A stretch of DNA of 64,000 bases from Flavobacterium franklandianum (GCF_007097365.1 NZ_VJZR01000001.1:62001-126000), one strand, 5' to 3'. Positions 54,567 through 63,670 are shown, numbered from the stretch's first letter. Notes: generated by a model not told the origin, from the letters alone. A program made the numbers and translations.

Positions 54567-55307
54567 TTATCTTCTAAAAACCTGCAATTGTTTGTGGATT
54601 ATTTCCCAACATTGATCTTTAAGATTGTTTTTGTCTGCCAATGTTTTTCTTTCAGTTTCAACGAAAGAATGTACTTTTACTCTCATCAAACCAGGACTTC
54701 CACTCAGAAAAGTAAAGGAGAAACGTTCTTTGTTGTCGCCAAAAGTTATTGGAACAATTGGCAATTGGTGTTCGATAGCCAATCGGAATGCGCCGTCTTT
54801 AAAATGGTCTAAAAGTATCGTTTCATCATCTGAAACACCGCCTTCTGGGAAAATACAAATGCTGAGACCTTGATGGATTCTTTTATGGGCACGCTCAAAA
54901 ACACCGTGTTTGCTTCTAGAATTGGATCTGTCGACCAAAATACAGGTTCGTTTGTAGAAAAATCCGAATATGGGAATTTTGACTAATTCTTTTTTACCAA
55001 CAAAAACAAATGGTTTTCGAACCGTGACAAGCATCAACATTATATCCACCATCGAAGTGTGATTGGCGATAAACATATAACTTTTGCCTTCTTCAAGCTC
55101 CTGCTCTTTCTCGATTTTATAATAAAATCCCATCCCAAAAAGAATAAATTTGCCCCACATTCTCGCCATCTTAAAGAAATACGGATAGCCACTTTCTGTT
55201 AAAATAGACAAAACCAAAAAAGGAAACATAACTAAAATAGGAATGGCCATTAAAACACAAAACCAAACCCGCCAAATAGCCCGAAAAATAATTTTTATTC
55301 CTCTCAT
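54567..55307 (-). CDS. plsC: PlsC-family acyltransferase, third copy
   Basis: The 246-residue protein has ANHTSMVDIM (HX4D), a FPEGGVSDDE block in place of the FPEGTRS of the other two copies, and an N-terminal membrane segment (about residues 11-34). It is closer to general 1-acylglycerol-3-phosphate acyltransferases than to copies A and B. The start is placed at 55307: a longer frame to 55499 would overlap the divergent trpS start. A TAAATTTG box (55314-55321, minus strand) lies 6 nt before this ATG. Confidence 0.85.
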   Translation of the reverse strand: MRGIKIIFRAIWRVWFCVLMAIPILVMFPFLVLSILTESGYPYFFKMARMWGKFILFGMGFYYKIEKEQELEEGKSYMFIANHTSMVDIMLMLVTVRKPFVFVGKKELVKIPIFGFFYKRTCILVDRSNSRSKHGVFERAHKRIHQGLSICIFPEGGVSDDETILLDHFKDGAFRLAIEHQLPIVPITFGDNKERFSFTFLSGSPGLMRVKVHSFVETERKTLADKNNLKDQCWEIIHKQLQVFRR

Positions 55308-55313
55308 AGATTT

Positions 55314-55321
55314 CAAATTTA
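55314..55321 (-). promoter_or_regulatory. -7 element directly before the third plsC
   Basis: The minus strand reads TAAATTTG, ending 6 nt before the chosen ATG; no TTG at normal spacing. Confidence 0.35.
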
Positions 55322-55449
55322 CTTTTTTAACCCAAATATTGTGTTTTATTTTAAAAAAAATCTTAAATAATGTAATTTCTCTTCCGTTAAAATGATAAAA
55401 ATAATATCTCAAAAGAAAGTAATACCGTGCTAATTCTTTATAAAAGCAG

Positions 55450-55457
55450 TAAATTTG
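55450..55457 (+). promoter_or_regulatory. -7 element of the trpS promoter
   Basis: TAAATTTG lies 25 nt before the trpS ATG. No TTG partner was found. Confidence 0.4.
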
Positions 55458-55482
55458 AAAACTTTTTAAGTATAAAATTACA

Positions 55483-56454
55483 ATGGCAAAAATACTCACT
55501 GGCGTTCAAAGTACAGGAACACCACATTTAGGAAACTTACTTGGCGCAATCATTCCCGCAATCGAATTATCGAATAATCCTGAAAACGAATCCTTTCTTT
55601 TCATTGCCGATTTGCATTCGATAACCCAAATAAAAGACGGAAAAACTTTAAGAGAAAATACCTATAGCACAGCAGCGGCCTGGCTTGCCTGTGGATTAGA
55701 TGTCAATAAAGTGGTTTTTTACCGCCAGTCTGATGTGCCACAAACGGCTGAATTGTCTTGGTATTTGAGTTGTTTTTTTCCTTTCCAAAGATTGACACTA
55801 GCCCATTCTTTCAAAGACAAAGCGGATAGATTAGAAGACGTAAATGCCGGATTATTTTCCTATCCAATGTTGATGGCTGCCGATATTTTATTGTATGATG
55901 CCCAGTTAGTTCCCGTTGGAAAAGACCAATTGCAACACTTGGAAATCACTCGTGATGTGGCTTCGCGTTTCAATCACCAAATGGGCGAAACCTTTGTAAT
56001 TCCTGAAGCCATAATACAAAAAGACAGCAAGTTGATTCCAGGAACCAATGGTGGAAAAATGAGTAAATCAGCCAATAATATCATTAATATTTTCTTGGAC
56101 GACAAAGCCTTGCGCAAACAAGTAATGAGCATCGAAACCGATAGCACTCCGCTTGAAGCCCCTAAAAATCCAGACACTTGCAATGCTTTTGCCATTTATT
56201 CTTTATTGGCTACATCAGAACAACTCGACGCAATGAAAACCAACTATTTGGGTGGAAATTACGGTTACGGTCACGCCAAACAAGCCTTGTTTGAACTGAT
56301 TGTGGAAAAATTTAAAACCGAAAGAGAGAAATACAATTACTATATAAACAACCTCACAGAAGTAGATGCTCTATTGAAAATTGGAGCCGAAAAAGCAGGA
56401 GTTGTTGCAAAAGGTGTTTTGGCAAGAGTTAGAGAAAAATTAGGATTTGAGTAA
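55483..56454 (+). CDS. trpS: Tryptophanyl-tRNA synthetase
   Basis: The 323-residue class I synthetase charges tRNA-Trp. The HIGH-type motif is STGTPHLGNLLGA, the KMSKS motif is GGKMSKSANN, and the DVPQTAELSWYLSC and LMAADILLYDAQLVPVGKDQ regions are typical. It is a single gene, divergent from the third plsC and followed by an inverted-repeat element. Confidence 0.97.
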   Translation: MAKILTGVQSTGTPHLGNLLGAIIPAIELSNNPENESFLFIADLHSITQIKDGKTLRENTYSTAAAWLACGLDVNKVVFYRQSDVPQTAELSWYLSCFFPFQRLTLAHSFKDKADRLEDVNAGLFSYPMLMAADILLYDAQLVPVGKDQLQHLEITRDVASRFNHQMGETFVIPEAIIQKDSKLIPGTNGGKMSKSANNIINIFLDDKALRKQVMSIETDSTPLEAPKNPDTCNAFAIYSLLATSEQLDAMKTNYLGGNYGYGHAKQALFELIVEKFKTEREKYNYYINNLTEVDALLKIGAEKAGVVAKGVLARVREKLGFE

Positions 56455-56462
56455 AAATATAA

Positions 56463-56569
56463 TTAACCATATAAGGCATATAAGTTTATTTAAGACTGTA
56501 AATAAATTAGCTAAATGTTAATGGAATTTTTCAACAACTTATAGGAACTTATATGCCTTATATGGTTAA
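56463..56569. repeat. Long inverted-repeat element, copy 2 (perfect 24-bp arms)
   Basis: The left arm begins TTAACCATATAAGGC (56463-56486) and the right arm (56546-56569) is its perfect reverse complement; about 59 bp lies between. It fills the space between convergent trpS and dprA, so it may also act as a terminator. It shares ACCATAT.AG...ATATAAG with copy 1 at 48205-48344. Confidence 0.8.
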
Positions 56570-56601
56570 AAATTTAAAAAATGTTTAAATCTTAATTTCT
56601 A

Positions 56602-57705
56602 TCAAATCGCCTCAAACAATTTCCCAGGAAGTGGCCTAATCACTCCTTTCAATTCCATATTCAATAACATTCCTGAGATTTTATAAATGGGAAAATCACA
56701 ACGCAAGGCGATAATATCCATCAATTCTTTTCCGTTTTTTAGGAGGTAATCATATACTTTTTGTTCGTCATTTTCGAGTGTAACAAAAAGTTGTTTTTGA
56801 ATGGGTTTTGTTTTGCTTTCAATATCCCAATTCAAGATATAAACCAAATCGGCAGCGCTGGTAAGGAGGTTTGCTTTTTGAGTTTTAATCAGGTTGTTGC
56901 AGCCTTGACTGTATTTGTCGGTTGTTCGACCGGGAACCGCAAAAACATCACGGTTGTAATCGTTAGCGATATTTGCGGTAATCAAAGATCCACCTCTTTC
57001 AGCTGATTCGATGACAATAGTAGCTTCAGAAATTCCGGCTACAATACGATTTCTGCGTACAAAGTTTTCCTTTTCAGGATTAGACGAACTCCAAAATTCG
57101 GTCATAAAACCCCCGTTTTGTTCTACTTTAGCAACGTATTTCTTGTGGGTTTTGGGGTAAATTTGGTTCAAACCGTGTGCCACAACTCCGATGGTTTGTA
57201 AATCGTGTTCCATCGCCAATTGATGGGCAAAAATATCGACACCATAGGCAAAACCACTAATGATTACAGGATCAAGCGGCGCCAAATCTTCTATCAATTT
57301 TCGGCAAAATTCCATTCCGTAGGACGTGATTTGTCGGGTTCCTACAATGCTTATTATTTTTTTGTTTTTTAGGTCAATTTTTCCAGATGTAAACAACAAA
57401 ACGGGTCCATCGATGCAATGCTTCAGTCGATCTGGGTAATTTTCGTCTTGAAAATACGAAACCTTGATTTCATTTGATTTTATGAATTGAAGTTCCTGTT
57501 CCGCTTTTTCGAAAACGGTTTTGTCTTTTATATTTTTCAATAAAACGGATCCAATTCCATCAATGGCAGCCAATTGTGAAGATTTAGTTTTGAAAACTTC
57601 AACTGCACTTCCGCAATGATTTATTAGTTTTTTGGCCACAATATCGCCAACTCCTTCTACTTGCTGCAATGCCAATAAATGAAATAATTCTTGTTCAGTC
57701 ATCAT
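56602..57705 (-). CDS. dprA: DNA-processing protein DprA
   Basis: This 367-residue protein has an N-terminal helix-hairpin-helix part (VEGVGDIVAKKLI, IDGIGSVLLKNI), a Rossmann-like DprA core (SIVGTRQITSYGMEF, ISGFAYGVDIFAHQLA, ESAERGGSLITANIANDYNR) and a C-terminal winged-helix DprA_WH domain. DprA loads RecA on incoming single-stranded DNA in natural transformation. Two adjacent ATG codons (57705, 57702) are possible. recA is 5 kb away. Confidence 0.93.
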   Translation of the reverse strand: MMTEQELFHLLALQQVEGVGDIVAKKLINHCGSAVEVFKTKSSQLAAIDGIGSVLLKNIKDKTVFEKAEQELQFIKSNEIKVSYFQDENYPDRLKHCIDGPVLLFTSGKIDLKNKKIISIVGTRQITSYGMEFCRKLIEDLAPLDPVIISGFAYGVDIFAHQLAMEHDLQTIGVVAHGLNQIYPKTHKKYVAKVEQNGGFMTEFWSSSNPEKENFVRRNRIVAGISEATIVIESAERGGSLITANIANDYNRDVFAVPGRTTDKYSQGCNNLIKTQKANLLTSAADLVYILNWDIESKTKPIQKQLFVTLENDEQKVYDYLLKNGKELMDIIALRCDFPIYKISGMLLNMELKGVIRPLPGKLFEAI

Positions 57706-57769
57706 AATTATTTGAGGTTGAAATGTATAAAAATTTATGCGAATTGTTAATAAAAATTGTGAATAAAAT

Positions 57770-57799
57770 TTTGATAACTATTTTCAATGTATAACTTTG
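57770..57799 (+). promoter_or_regulatory. Promoter directly before the HU-like/SPOR gene
   Basis: TTTG (57770-57773) and TAACTTTG (57792-57799) are 18 nt apart. The -7 box ends 5 nt before the ATG at 57805, suggesting a leaderless mRNA. Confidence 0.55.
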
Positions 57800-57804
57800 T
57801 AACT

Positions 57805-58752
57805 ATGAACATCGAACCCTACATCGCACAACTTTTATACCGTTACCAATGTGTAACCGTTCCTGGTTTCGGAGCTTTTTTGACTGAAATCCAGTCGGCT
57901 CAATTAATTGAAAGTTCCAATTCCTTTTTTCCTCCGAAGAAAATGATTTCTTTCAATGCTCATCTAAAAAACAACGATGGGTTATTGGCTAATCATATCG
58001 CACAAGCCGAAAAAACTTCTTATGAATATGCCATAAGCGCTATTCAATATGAGGTCTTCAATTGGAAAAAAGCGCTTCTTGAAAACGGATTATTCTCTAT
58101 AAAAAACGTGGGGAATTTTTCGCTTAATGCCGATAAAAATTTGATTTTCACGCCTTATGACCAAACCAATTATTTAACTAATTCTTTTGGGCTGAGTGCC
58201 TTTGTTTCGCCATTGGTAAAACGAGAAATTTTCGAACAAAAAATCGAAGCTCTTGAAGAAAATGAAGTAATAGAATTTATTCCTGAAATAAGAAGAACAA
58301 GTGCCTATTTGAAATATGTCGCCATTTTTGTTCTTGGATTAGGCATTACAGTAGCTGTTGGTTATCCTGTTTACCAACAACAAATTGCTAATGAAACGAT
58401 TATTGTAGAGCAATCAGTTCAAAAACAAGTTCAAAACAAAATTCAAGAAGCTACTTTCTTTATAGAAAATCCTGTTCCTGCCAGTCTTCCAGCCGTTACA
58501 CTTACAGTAAAAGAACAAAAATTATCCTATCACATTATGGCAGGAGCTTTTAGAGAAGAGAAAAACGCACAAAAAGCATTTCAAAAACTTTCAAATGAAG
58601 GCTATAAAGCGCGTAGAATTCCACAAAATAAATATGGATTATTCCCTGTTCTTTATGGAAGTTACGCTACTTTTGCCGAAGCTGAAAAAGCCAGTCAGGA
58701 AATTCAAAAAACCGATAACCCTGATGCTTGGATTCTGATAGAATCGTTATAA
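57805..58752 (+). CDS. HU-like domain protein with membrane segment and SPOR domain
   Basis: The 315-residue protein has an N-terminal HU/CCDC81-like region (residues 1-140: YIAQLLYRYQCVTVPGFGAF, FNWKKALLENGLFSIKNVGN), one membrane helix (about residues 171-195, YLKYVAIFVLGLGITVAVGY), and a SPOR domain at about 240-315 (YHIMAGAFREEKNAQKAF, PVLYGSYATFAEAEKAS). SPOR binds denuded peptidoglycan at division septa. The layout puts a possibly DNA-binding part in the cytoplasm and a wall-binding part outside. The start at 57805 matches the family; 57787 is upstream of the promoter box. Confidence 0.82.
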   Translation: MNIEPYIAQLLYRYQCVTVPGFGAFLTEIQSAQLIESSNSFFPPKKMISFNAHLKNNDGLLANHIAQAEKTSYEYAISAIQYEVFNWKKALLENGLFSIKNVGNFSLNADKNLIFTPYDQTNYLTNSFGLSAFVSPLVKREIFEQKIEALEENEVIEFIPEIRRTSAYLKYVAIFVLGLGITVAVGYPVYQQQIANETIIVEQSVQKQVQNKIQEATFFIENPVPASLPAVTLTVKEQKLSYHIMAGAFREEKNAQKAFQKLSNEGYKARRIPQNKYGLFPVLYGSYATFAEAEKASQEIQKTDNPDAWILIESL

Positions 58753-58758
58753 AAAATG

Positions 58759-58791
58759 AAAGCCTGTTCGAGATGAACAGGCTTTTTTTTT
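58759..58791 (+). terminator. Terminator of the HU-like/SPOR gene
   Basis: AAAGCCTGTTC and GAACAGGCTTT form a perfect 11-bp stem with a 5-nt loop and run into nine T residues, 6 nt after the stop codon. It also faces the 3' end of the convergent helicase gene. Confidence 0.85.
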
Positions 58792-58794
58792 GAT

Positions 58795-61062
58795 TTAATT
58801 CAAACTAGCCTTGAACATTCTCAACTCTTCCCAAGTGAATTTATCGCCATATTTTTCTTTTAAAGGCGAAATTGATTCTTCTTTATAACCATAAAAAGCC
58901 TCGGTCAGTTCCTGGATTTTATCTTCGGGCAAAACATCATAGATGCTTATAACTTTTTCAATAATTAGCTTGGTTAAATGACTTAAAATGGTTTCTTCGG
59001 TAAACTTTCTAATCGCAGCAATTTCTTTAATTGTGTTCTTTTCGAGCCACAATTCATACGTTTCTTGAATAGTCGATTTCTTGGGTTCTTTCGTTTCTTT
59101 TTTCTTCTTGGTGTAGCGTTCTACATCAACTTCGTCTTCAATTAAAGTGACATTGATTTCCTTGAATTGACTTTGAATGGCTTCGGTTTTATGAGCAATG
59201 TATTTTTTAATCACTTCGGAGGTTAATTTTTCTTTCGAAATTGTTTCTCCTGACACCACGGTTTCAATCAATAATTTGGCTTTCATCAATCGCAAAACGG
59301 CCTTGGTTTGCAGTTCTTCCAAAACCATTAATTCATCATAAAAAGCTTTGGCTTTCTTGAGGCGTTTGACTTCTTCTACTTTCCAAAGAATTTCAAAAAC
59401 CAAATCGTCCATTGGTTTGATAAAATAATTGTAAGCCGCTTGAAATCGCTCCGAAACGTGATTCAAATCGACTGTTTCCGTATTGAAAATTTTATTCAAT
59501 TGCACAATAAATTTTTGAGATGGATCCAAAAGCCTGTCGATGGCTTCCAATTGTTTTGCAGCCCAATTGGCTTGTTTCGATTTAGTCGAAGCTTCGGAAT
59601 TATCCAAATAACTAAACTTGTGATTCCGCCATTCTTGTGCCAATTCTGCCCAATCGAAACTATTTATCAAATAGTTATGGATAAAATTCTTGGTTTCAAA
59701 GTGCAACGAATTTTTCAATACCTCATCCGAAGCTTTGTTCAATGAATAATCCATCACATCTTGATCGTTCGAAATGCCATTCATTCTGAGCGGAGAAAGT
59801 AAAATTAAGCCGTTTAATGAACGTAAACGCGATAAAGCAACATACGCTTGCCCAGGAAGAAAAACCTGTGATACATCAAGCGCAGCTTTATCGAAAGTCA
59901 ATCCTTGGCTTTTGTGAACCGTGATTGCCCAAGCTAATTTTATGGGATAATGAACAAAAGTCCCCAAAACCTCTTCCTCTATTTCCTTGGTCAATTCATC
60001 GACTTTGTAGCGAATGTTTTCCCATTCGTATTTTTCGACTTCGATCGTCAAATTTTCTTCTGGAAAATGAACTAGTATTTCCTTATTTGAAAGTGATTTG
60101 ATGATGCCCATTTTGCCATTGAAATACTTTTTATCGAAAGACAAATCGTTTTTCACAAACATTACCTGTGCACCAACTTTCAATTTCAATTCCTCGTCAA
60201 CAGGAAAAATTTTATCTGGAAAATCGCCCACAATTGATGGTTTGTAAACCACCAACTTTCCATCTAAATCTTCCAAAGCCTGAGCATTCATCGAATCGGC
60301 TTTGGCATTATGTGTGGTCAAAGTGATGTAGCCTTTGTTCGCTTTCAAATCGAAATCAGGTTTTACATATTGATTCAAAAATTGAACATCGGCAGCTGAA
60401 ATTTCATTGTTTCGTAAATTGTTTAAAATCGAAATAAAAGTATCATCAGTTTGACGAAAAATCTTGGACAATTCAATATATAAAGGGGGATTTTGCTGAA
60501 TGACGTGCGAATGGAAAAAGAATTTTCCCTTGTAATACGTTCGTAATGTTCGCCATTCTTCATCCCGAATTACAGGGGGCAACTGCAACAAATCTCCAAT
60601 ATACAAAACCTGAACACCTCCAAATGGACTGCTTTTTTTGCGAACGGTTTGCATCATAAAATCCATAGCGTCCAACAAATCGGCGCGAAGCATACTCACT
60701 TCGTCAATGATGAGCAACTCCATATTTCGAATTACCGATTTCTTTAAACCACTCATTTTGAAATGTCTGCGCAAAGTAGCTTTAGTTTCAAACTTGGTAT
60801 TTTCCGAAAAATGTGGCGATGAAGTATCTGGAATAAATCCGCCGAAAGGCAACTGAAACATAGAATGAATCGTAACTCCGCCAGCATTTAAGGCAGCAAT
60901 TCCGGTTGGTGCAACAACTACACAATTTTTATGTGTGGTCTGAATAATTTCACGAAGTAGTGTCGTTTTTCCAGTTCCCGCTTTCCCCGTAAGGAAAATA
61001 GAACGTTGGGTTTGATTGATAAATCTCAGGGTATAAACAGCGGCTTCGGAAATGGATTGCAT
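58795..61062 (-). CDS. Pif1-like superfamily 1 helicase with C-terminal HTH_40 domain
   Basis: The 755-residue helicase has FLTGKAGTGKTTLLREII (Walker A), APTGIAALNAGGVTIHSMF (motif Ia, typical of Pif1), IIDEVSMLRADLLD (motif II), GDLLQLPPV (motif III), and TVHKSQGLTFDKAALDVS with AYVALSRLRSL (motifs V and VI). The C-terminus has a Lys-rich linker and a helix-turn-helix region (TYELWLEKNTIKEIAAIRKF, TEETILSHLTKLI) like the HTH_40 domain of RQC-type helicases. It probably unwinds G-quadruplex or forked DNA. The start is placed at MQSISEAAVYTL; the frame runs 63 nt further upstream. Confidence 0.9.
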   Translation of the reverse strand: MQSISEAAVYTLRFINQTQRSIFLTGKAGTGKTTLLREIIQTTHKNCVVVAPTGIAALNAGGVTIHSMFQLPFGGFIPDTSSPHFSENTKFETKATLRRHFKMSGLKKSVIRNMELLIIDEVSMLRADLLDAMDFMMQTVRKKSSPFGGVQVLYIGDLLQLPPVIRDEEWRTLRTYYKGKFFFHSHVIQQNPPLYIELSKIFRQTDDTFISILNNLRNNEISAADVQFLNQYVKPDFDLKANKGYITLTTHNAKADSMNAQALEDLDGKLVVYKPSIVGDFPDKIFPVDEELKLKVGAQVMFVKNDLSFDKKYFNGKMGIIKSLSNKEILVHFPEENLTIEVEKYEWENIRYKVDELTKEIEEEVLGTFVHYPIKLAWAITVHKSQGLTFDKAALDVSQVFLPGQAYVALSRLRSLNGLILLSPLRMNGISNDQDVMDYSLNKASDEVLKNSLHFETKNFIHNYLINSFDWAELAQEWRNHKFSYLDNSEASTKSKQANWAAKQLEAIDRLLDPSQKFIVQLNKIFNTETVDLNHVSERFQAAYNYFIKPMDDLVFEILWKVEEVKRLKKAKAFYDELMVLEELQTKAVLRLMKAKLLIETVVSGETISKEKLTSEVIKKYIAHKTEAIQSQFKEINVTLIEDEVDVERYTKKKKETKEPKKSTIQETYELWLEKNTIKEIAAIRKFTEETILSHLTKLIIEKVISIYDVLPEDKIQELTEAFYGYKEESISPLKEKYGDKFTWEELRMFKASLN

Positions 61063-61079
61063 AAGGCGTATTAAAAAAA

Positions 61080-61087
61080 CAAATATA
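61080..61087 (-). promoter_or_regulatory. -7 element of the helicase promoter
   Basis: The minus strand reads TATATTTG, 17 nt before the helicase ATG at 61062. It lies inside the longer reading frame, supporting the shorter start. Confidence 0.4.
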
Positions 61088-61360
61088 AAATATTGTTTGT
61101 CAATAGCGTGAAGAAGTGAGGACAAAACTTTTTAGCATTTATATATAAATTTATTTGGTATCAATCTATTTGACAACATAATGATGATTCAAGGTACCTC
61201 TTATAGCAATCCAAATACTATTTCACTTGATTTTCAACGAAATGTAATTGTTTAATAGAAATCAAACATCCTATAAATATTTGTTAAACTAAATTTCTCT
61301 TTGAATAAATAGCGCAGTTTTGTTTAATAAAATTTACAAAAAATTAAACAAAGTTAAATT

Positions 61361-61878
61361 ATGAAATCTATTAAATTATTAGGTGTAATGTTTTTTACAA
61401 CTTTAACATCCATTTCCGCATTTGCTCAAAATTCTAAAACAGTGGTTGAAAATACAATCGCGTCTAAAGATCATACCACATTGGTAGCTGCCATAACAGC
61501 AGCGGGATTAGTAGAAACTCTTTCGGGAAAAGGTCCATTTACCGTTTTTGCACCAACAAATACAGCTTTTGTAAAACTGCCGAAAGGAACTTTAGAATCC
61601 TTACTAAAACCAGAAAACAAGGCAACTTTGCAAGCAATTTTAACTTATCACGTAGTAGCAAGTAATTTAGACAGTAAAGCAGTCATTGCAGCTATTAAAG
61701 CTGGAAATGGTTCTGCAATATTGACCACAGTACAAGGCGGAAAATTGATTGGGTCAATCGATGGAAAGAATGTTATTCTAACAGATGAAAAAGCAACAAA
61801 TCTAAAATTACAGCTGTAGACATTATATCGTCAAATGGTATAATTCACGTTATTGACACTGTTGTGTTGCCAAAATAA
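61361..61878 (+). pseudogene. Fasciclin-domain secreted protein with a C-terminal frameshift
   Basis: The first 152 codons give a signal peptide (MKSIKLLGVMFFTTLTSISA) and a fasciclin domain (ITAAGLVETLSGKGPFTVFA, PTNTAF, TYHVVAS). The frame ends early, at LKLQL (stop 61817-61819). One base out of frame, 61801-61875 reads SKITAVDIISSNGIIHVIDT and VVLPK, exactly the fasciclin end motif. Loss of one A near 61796-61800 explains it. It is either a recent mutation or a sequencing error; the protein as read lacks its last conserved strand. Confidence 0.8.
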
Positions 61879-61910
61879 AAAATAATGAACTGTTAATTCA
61901 GTAAATTGCA

Positions 61911-61946
61911 AAAAAAACGTTTTCAAAATTTGAAAACGTTTTTTTG
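61911..61946. terminator. Bidirectional terminator between the fasciclin and OmpH genes
   Basis: CGTTTTCAAA-A-TTTGAAAACG (61918-61938) is a perfect stem with A runs on the left and T runs on the right, between convergent genes. Confidence 0.75.
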
Positions 61947-61961
61947 TTTTGCTTATGTCTA

Positions 61962-62525
61962 TTACTTTTTAACTTCTTCTTTTACCGCAGGAACTTTGTA
62001 TTTATCATTCAACAATTTGATAATATCTTTTGTAATGTCTAATTTATCTTCAGCATATAAAATACTGGCGTTAGAATCACCTGTTCCGTATATATAAGTG
62101 AAGCCTTTTTCTTTACCGTAGGCTTTGATGGTTTTTTTTACGTTTAAAACTAAACTGTCCATCTCAGTACCTCCTTCTTGTTGCAATTGTTGAGAAAGTG
62201 CTTGTTGAGCCTGAGCTAATTGTTGCTCTCGTTTTTGTAATTCAGCTCCTTTTTGTTGTGCCCAAGCTTGTCCATTGGCTTGTGCTTGTGCTTGAAAATT
62301 TTGAGCTTCTTGCTTAAATCTGTCTATTTCCGCTTGGAGTTGTCTTCCTTTCTCTTCTCCTTTTGCTTTATACTTGGCATCTAGATCTTTTGTGGCTGTA
62401 TATTCTTTCATTAAAACCGAAGTGTCCACATAAGCTGTTTTTACTGCTGCAACTTCTGCTGCTTGTTTATTGCAAGAAACAATCGAAATTGCAATTGCAA
62501 TAATTACTATTATTTTTTTACTCAT
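61962..62525 (-). CDS. OmpH/Skp-family periplasmic protein, predicted lipoprotein
   Basis: The 187-residue protein has a lipoprotein signal (MSKKIIVIIAIAISIVSC) and the OmpH/Skp layout: AYVDTSVLMKEYTATKDL, a long Gln/Ala/Glu-rich coiled coil (about residues 45-125), then KAYGKEKGFTYIYGTGDSNA and ILYAEDKLDITKDII. Skp holds outer membrane proteins in the periplasm. Here the signal is of lipoprotein type, unlike soluble E. coli Skp. The start at 62525 is preferred to 62570. A TATTTTTG -7 box lies at 62606-62613 (minus strand). Confidence 0.87.
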   Translation of the reverse strand: MSKKIIVIIAIAISIVSCNKQAAEVAAVKTAYVDTSVLMKEYTATKDLDAKYKAKGEEKGRQLQAEIDRFKQEAQNFQAQAQANGQAWAQQKGAELQKREQQLAQAQQALSQQLQQEGGTEMDSLVLNVKKTIKAYGKEKGFTYIYGTGDSNASILYAEDKLDITKDIIKLLNDKYKVPAVKEEVKK

Positions 62526-62805
62526 CTTTTTAATATTTGTTTTTTGGTGTTCGTGAATTTTCAATTTCATTATTATTTTTTTTTCTAATTTTTAAAGATT
62601 GACAACAAAAATATAAAAAAATTAGTAGCATTGTTATAAAGTTCGAAAAATGCTACAATATTTATGATATAAGAATTTACTATTAAAACAACAAGTATAA
62701 TAAACAATCGCTATTAGAAACGAATTTCACAGCTTTCGAATAAGCGATTTTGTAAAAAATCTGAATCATCTACTCCTTTGAACCAAAAACATCGCTTAAA
62801 ATCGC

Positions 62806-63666
62806 TTAAAATGAGTTACGCTTGTTTTTCAGGATGTAAATGTGTGACGAATACTCAAAATCTTTCTTCGCTTTCCAATTTGACTGTAATCCTGTAAAAA
62901 ACGCCTTGATGAAATTCATTTTCCCTGATTTGTATTTTTCAGAAAGCAAACTCACATAAAAGGAATCAAATTTCATTGGAAGCACTTTTTCTAATTTCAT
63001 TTCTTCTTTTTCGAAAAGTATTTTTATGGCTGTTTTAGAAAAATGCCAAAAGTGAATTGGCACATCAAAAGCTGCCCAAAATTTTCCGTAGTGTTTTGCA
63101 TCGAAAGATTTAAAATTGGGAACGGCAATAATTAATGTTCCTGTTGGTTTTAATAATCGTTTCAATTCTTTAATTTGTTTGTCCAAATCCGGAACGTGTT
63201 CTAAAACGTGCCACATCGAAATCACATCAAAAGAATGACTGTCCAATTCAGATGTTTCTTCTACAAATGAAACGCCTTTGCTTTTTGCAATTGCTTTCGC
63301 TCTGTCACTTGGCTCCACTCCTATTGTTTCCCAACCAGCATTTTTTGCCACAGACAAAAAATCTCCTGTTCCTGCTCCAATGTCCAAAATCCTTCCTTTT
63401 TGTGGTTGAAGTGAATTGATTAAATTCAGTTTATTTTTTAATGCAATGCCTTTAATAAAATGGTATAATTTTTCAAATAAAGATCTTTTGTTATCCGTAT
63501 GGGAAATATAATCTTCACTTTCGTAATATTTACCCAAATTTTCTAAACTTGGTTGCGGATGTGTAATTAGCATATCCAAAGTTTCGTCATAATACAAATC
63601 GAAAGTTTCTTTCGAAACGGAATAATCTTTTACAATAAGAAAATGTTTTTGGTTTGAAATTTCCAT
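62806..63666 (-). CDS. Class I SAM-dependent methyltransferase
   Basis: The 286-residue protein has a SAM-binding motif RILDIGAGTGDFLSVA (about residues 92-107), motif-II acidic residue in TIGVEPSDRA, and ISMWHVLEHVPDLDKQI, typical of the UbiE/Methyltransf_11/23 group. The N-terminus (about 75 residues) and the C-terminal membrane-proximal helices are lineage-specific. The substrate is unknown; sugar or polyketide-like methylation is common in this group. It lies downstream of mnmG on the same strand, separated by repeats and a parS-like site. Confidence 0.85.
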   Translation of the reverse strand: MEISNQKHFLIVKDYSVSKETFDLYYDETLDMLITHPQPSLENLGKYYESEDYISHTDNKRSLFEKLYHFIKGIALKNKLNLINSLQPQKGRILDIGAGTGDFLSVAKNAGWETIGVEPSDRAKAIAKSKGVSFVEETSELDSHSFDVISMWHVLEHVPDLDKQIKELKRLLKPTGTLIIAVPNFKSFDAKHYGKFWAAFDVPIHFWHFSKTAIKILFEKEEMKLEKVLPMKFDSFYVSLLSEKYKSGKMNFIKAFFTGLQSNWKAKKDFEYSSHIYILKNKRNSF

Positions 63667-63670
63667 TTTT

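Noticed and set aside
55308..55499. 64-residue N-terminal extension of the third PlsC
   Set aside because: It would overlap the trpS start on the opposite strand, and the composition is non-coding; the normal PlsC membrane segment begins after 55307.
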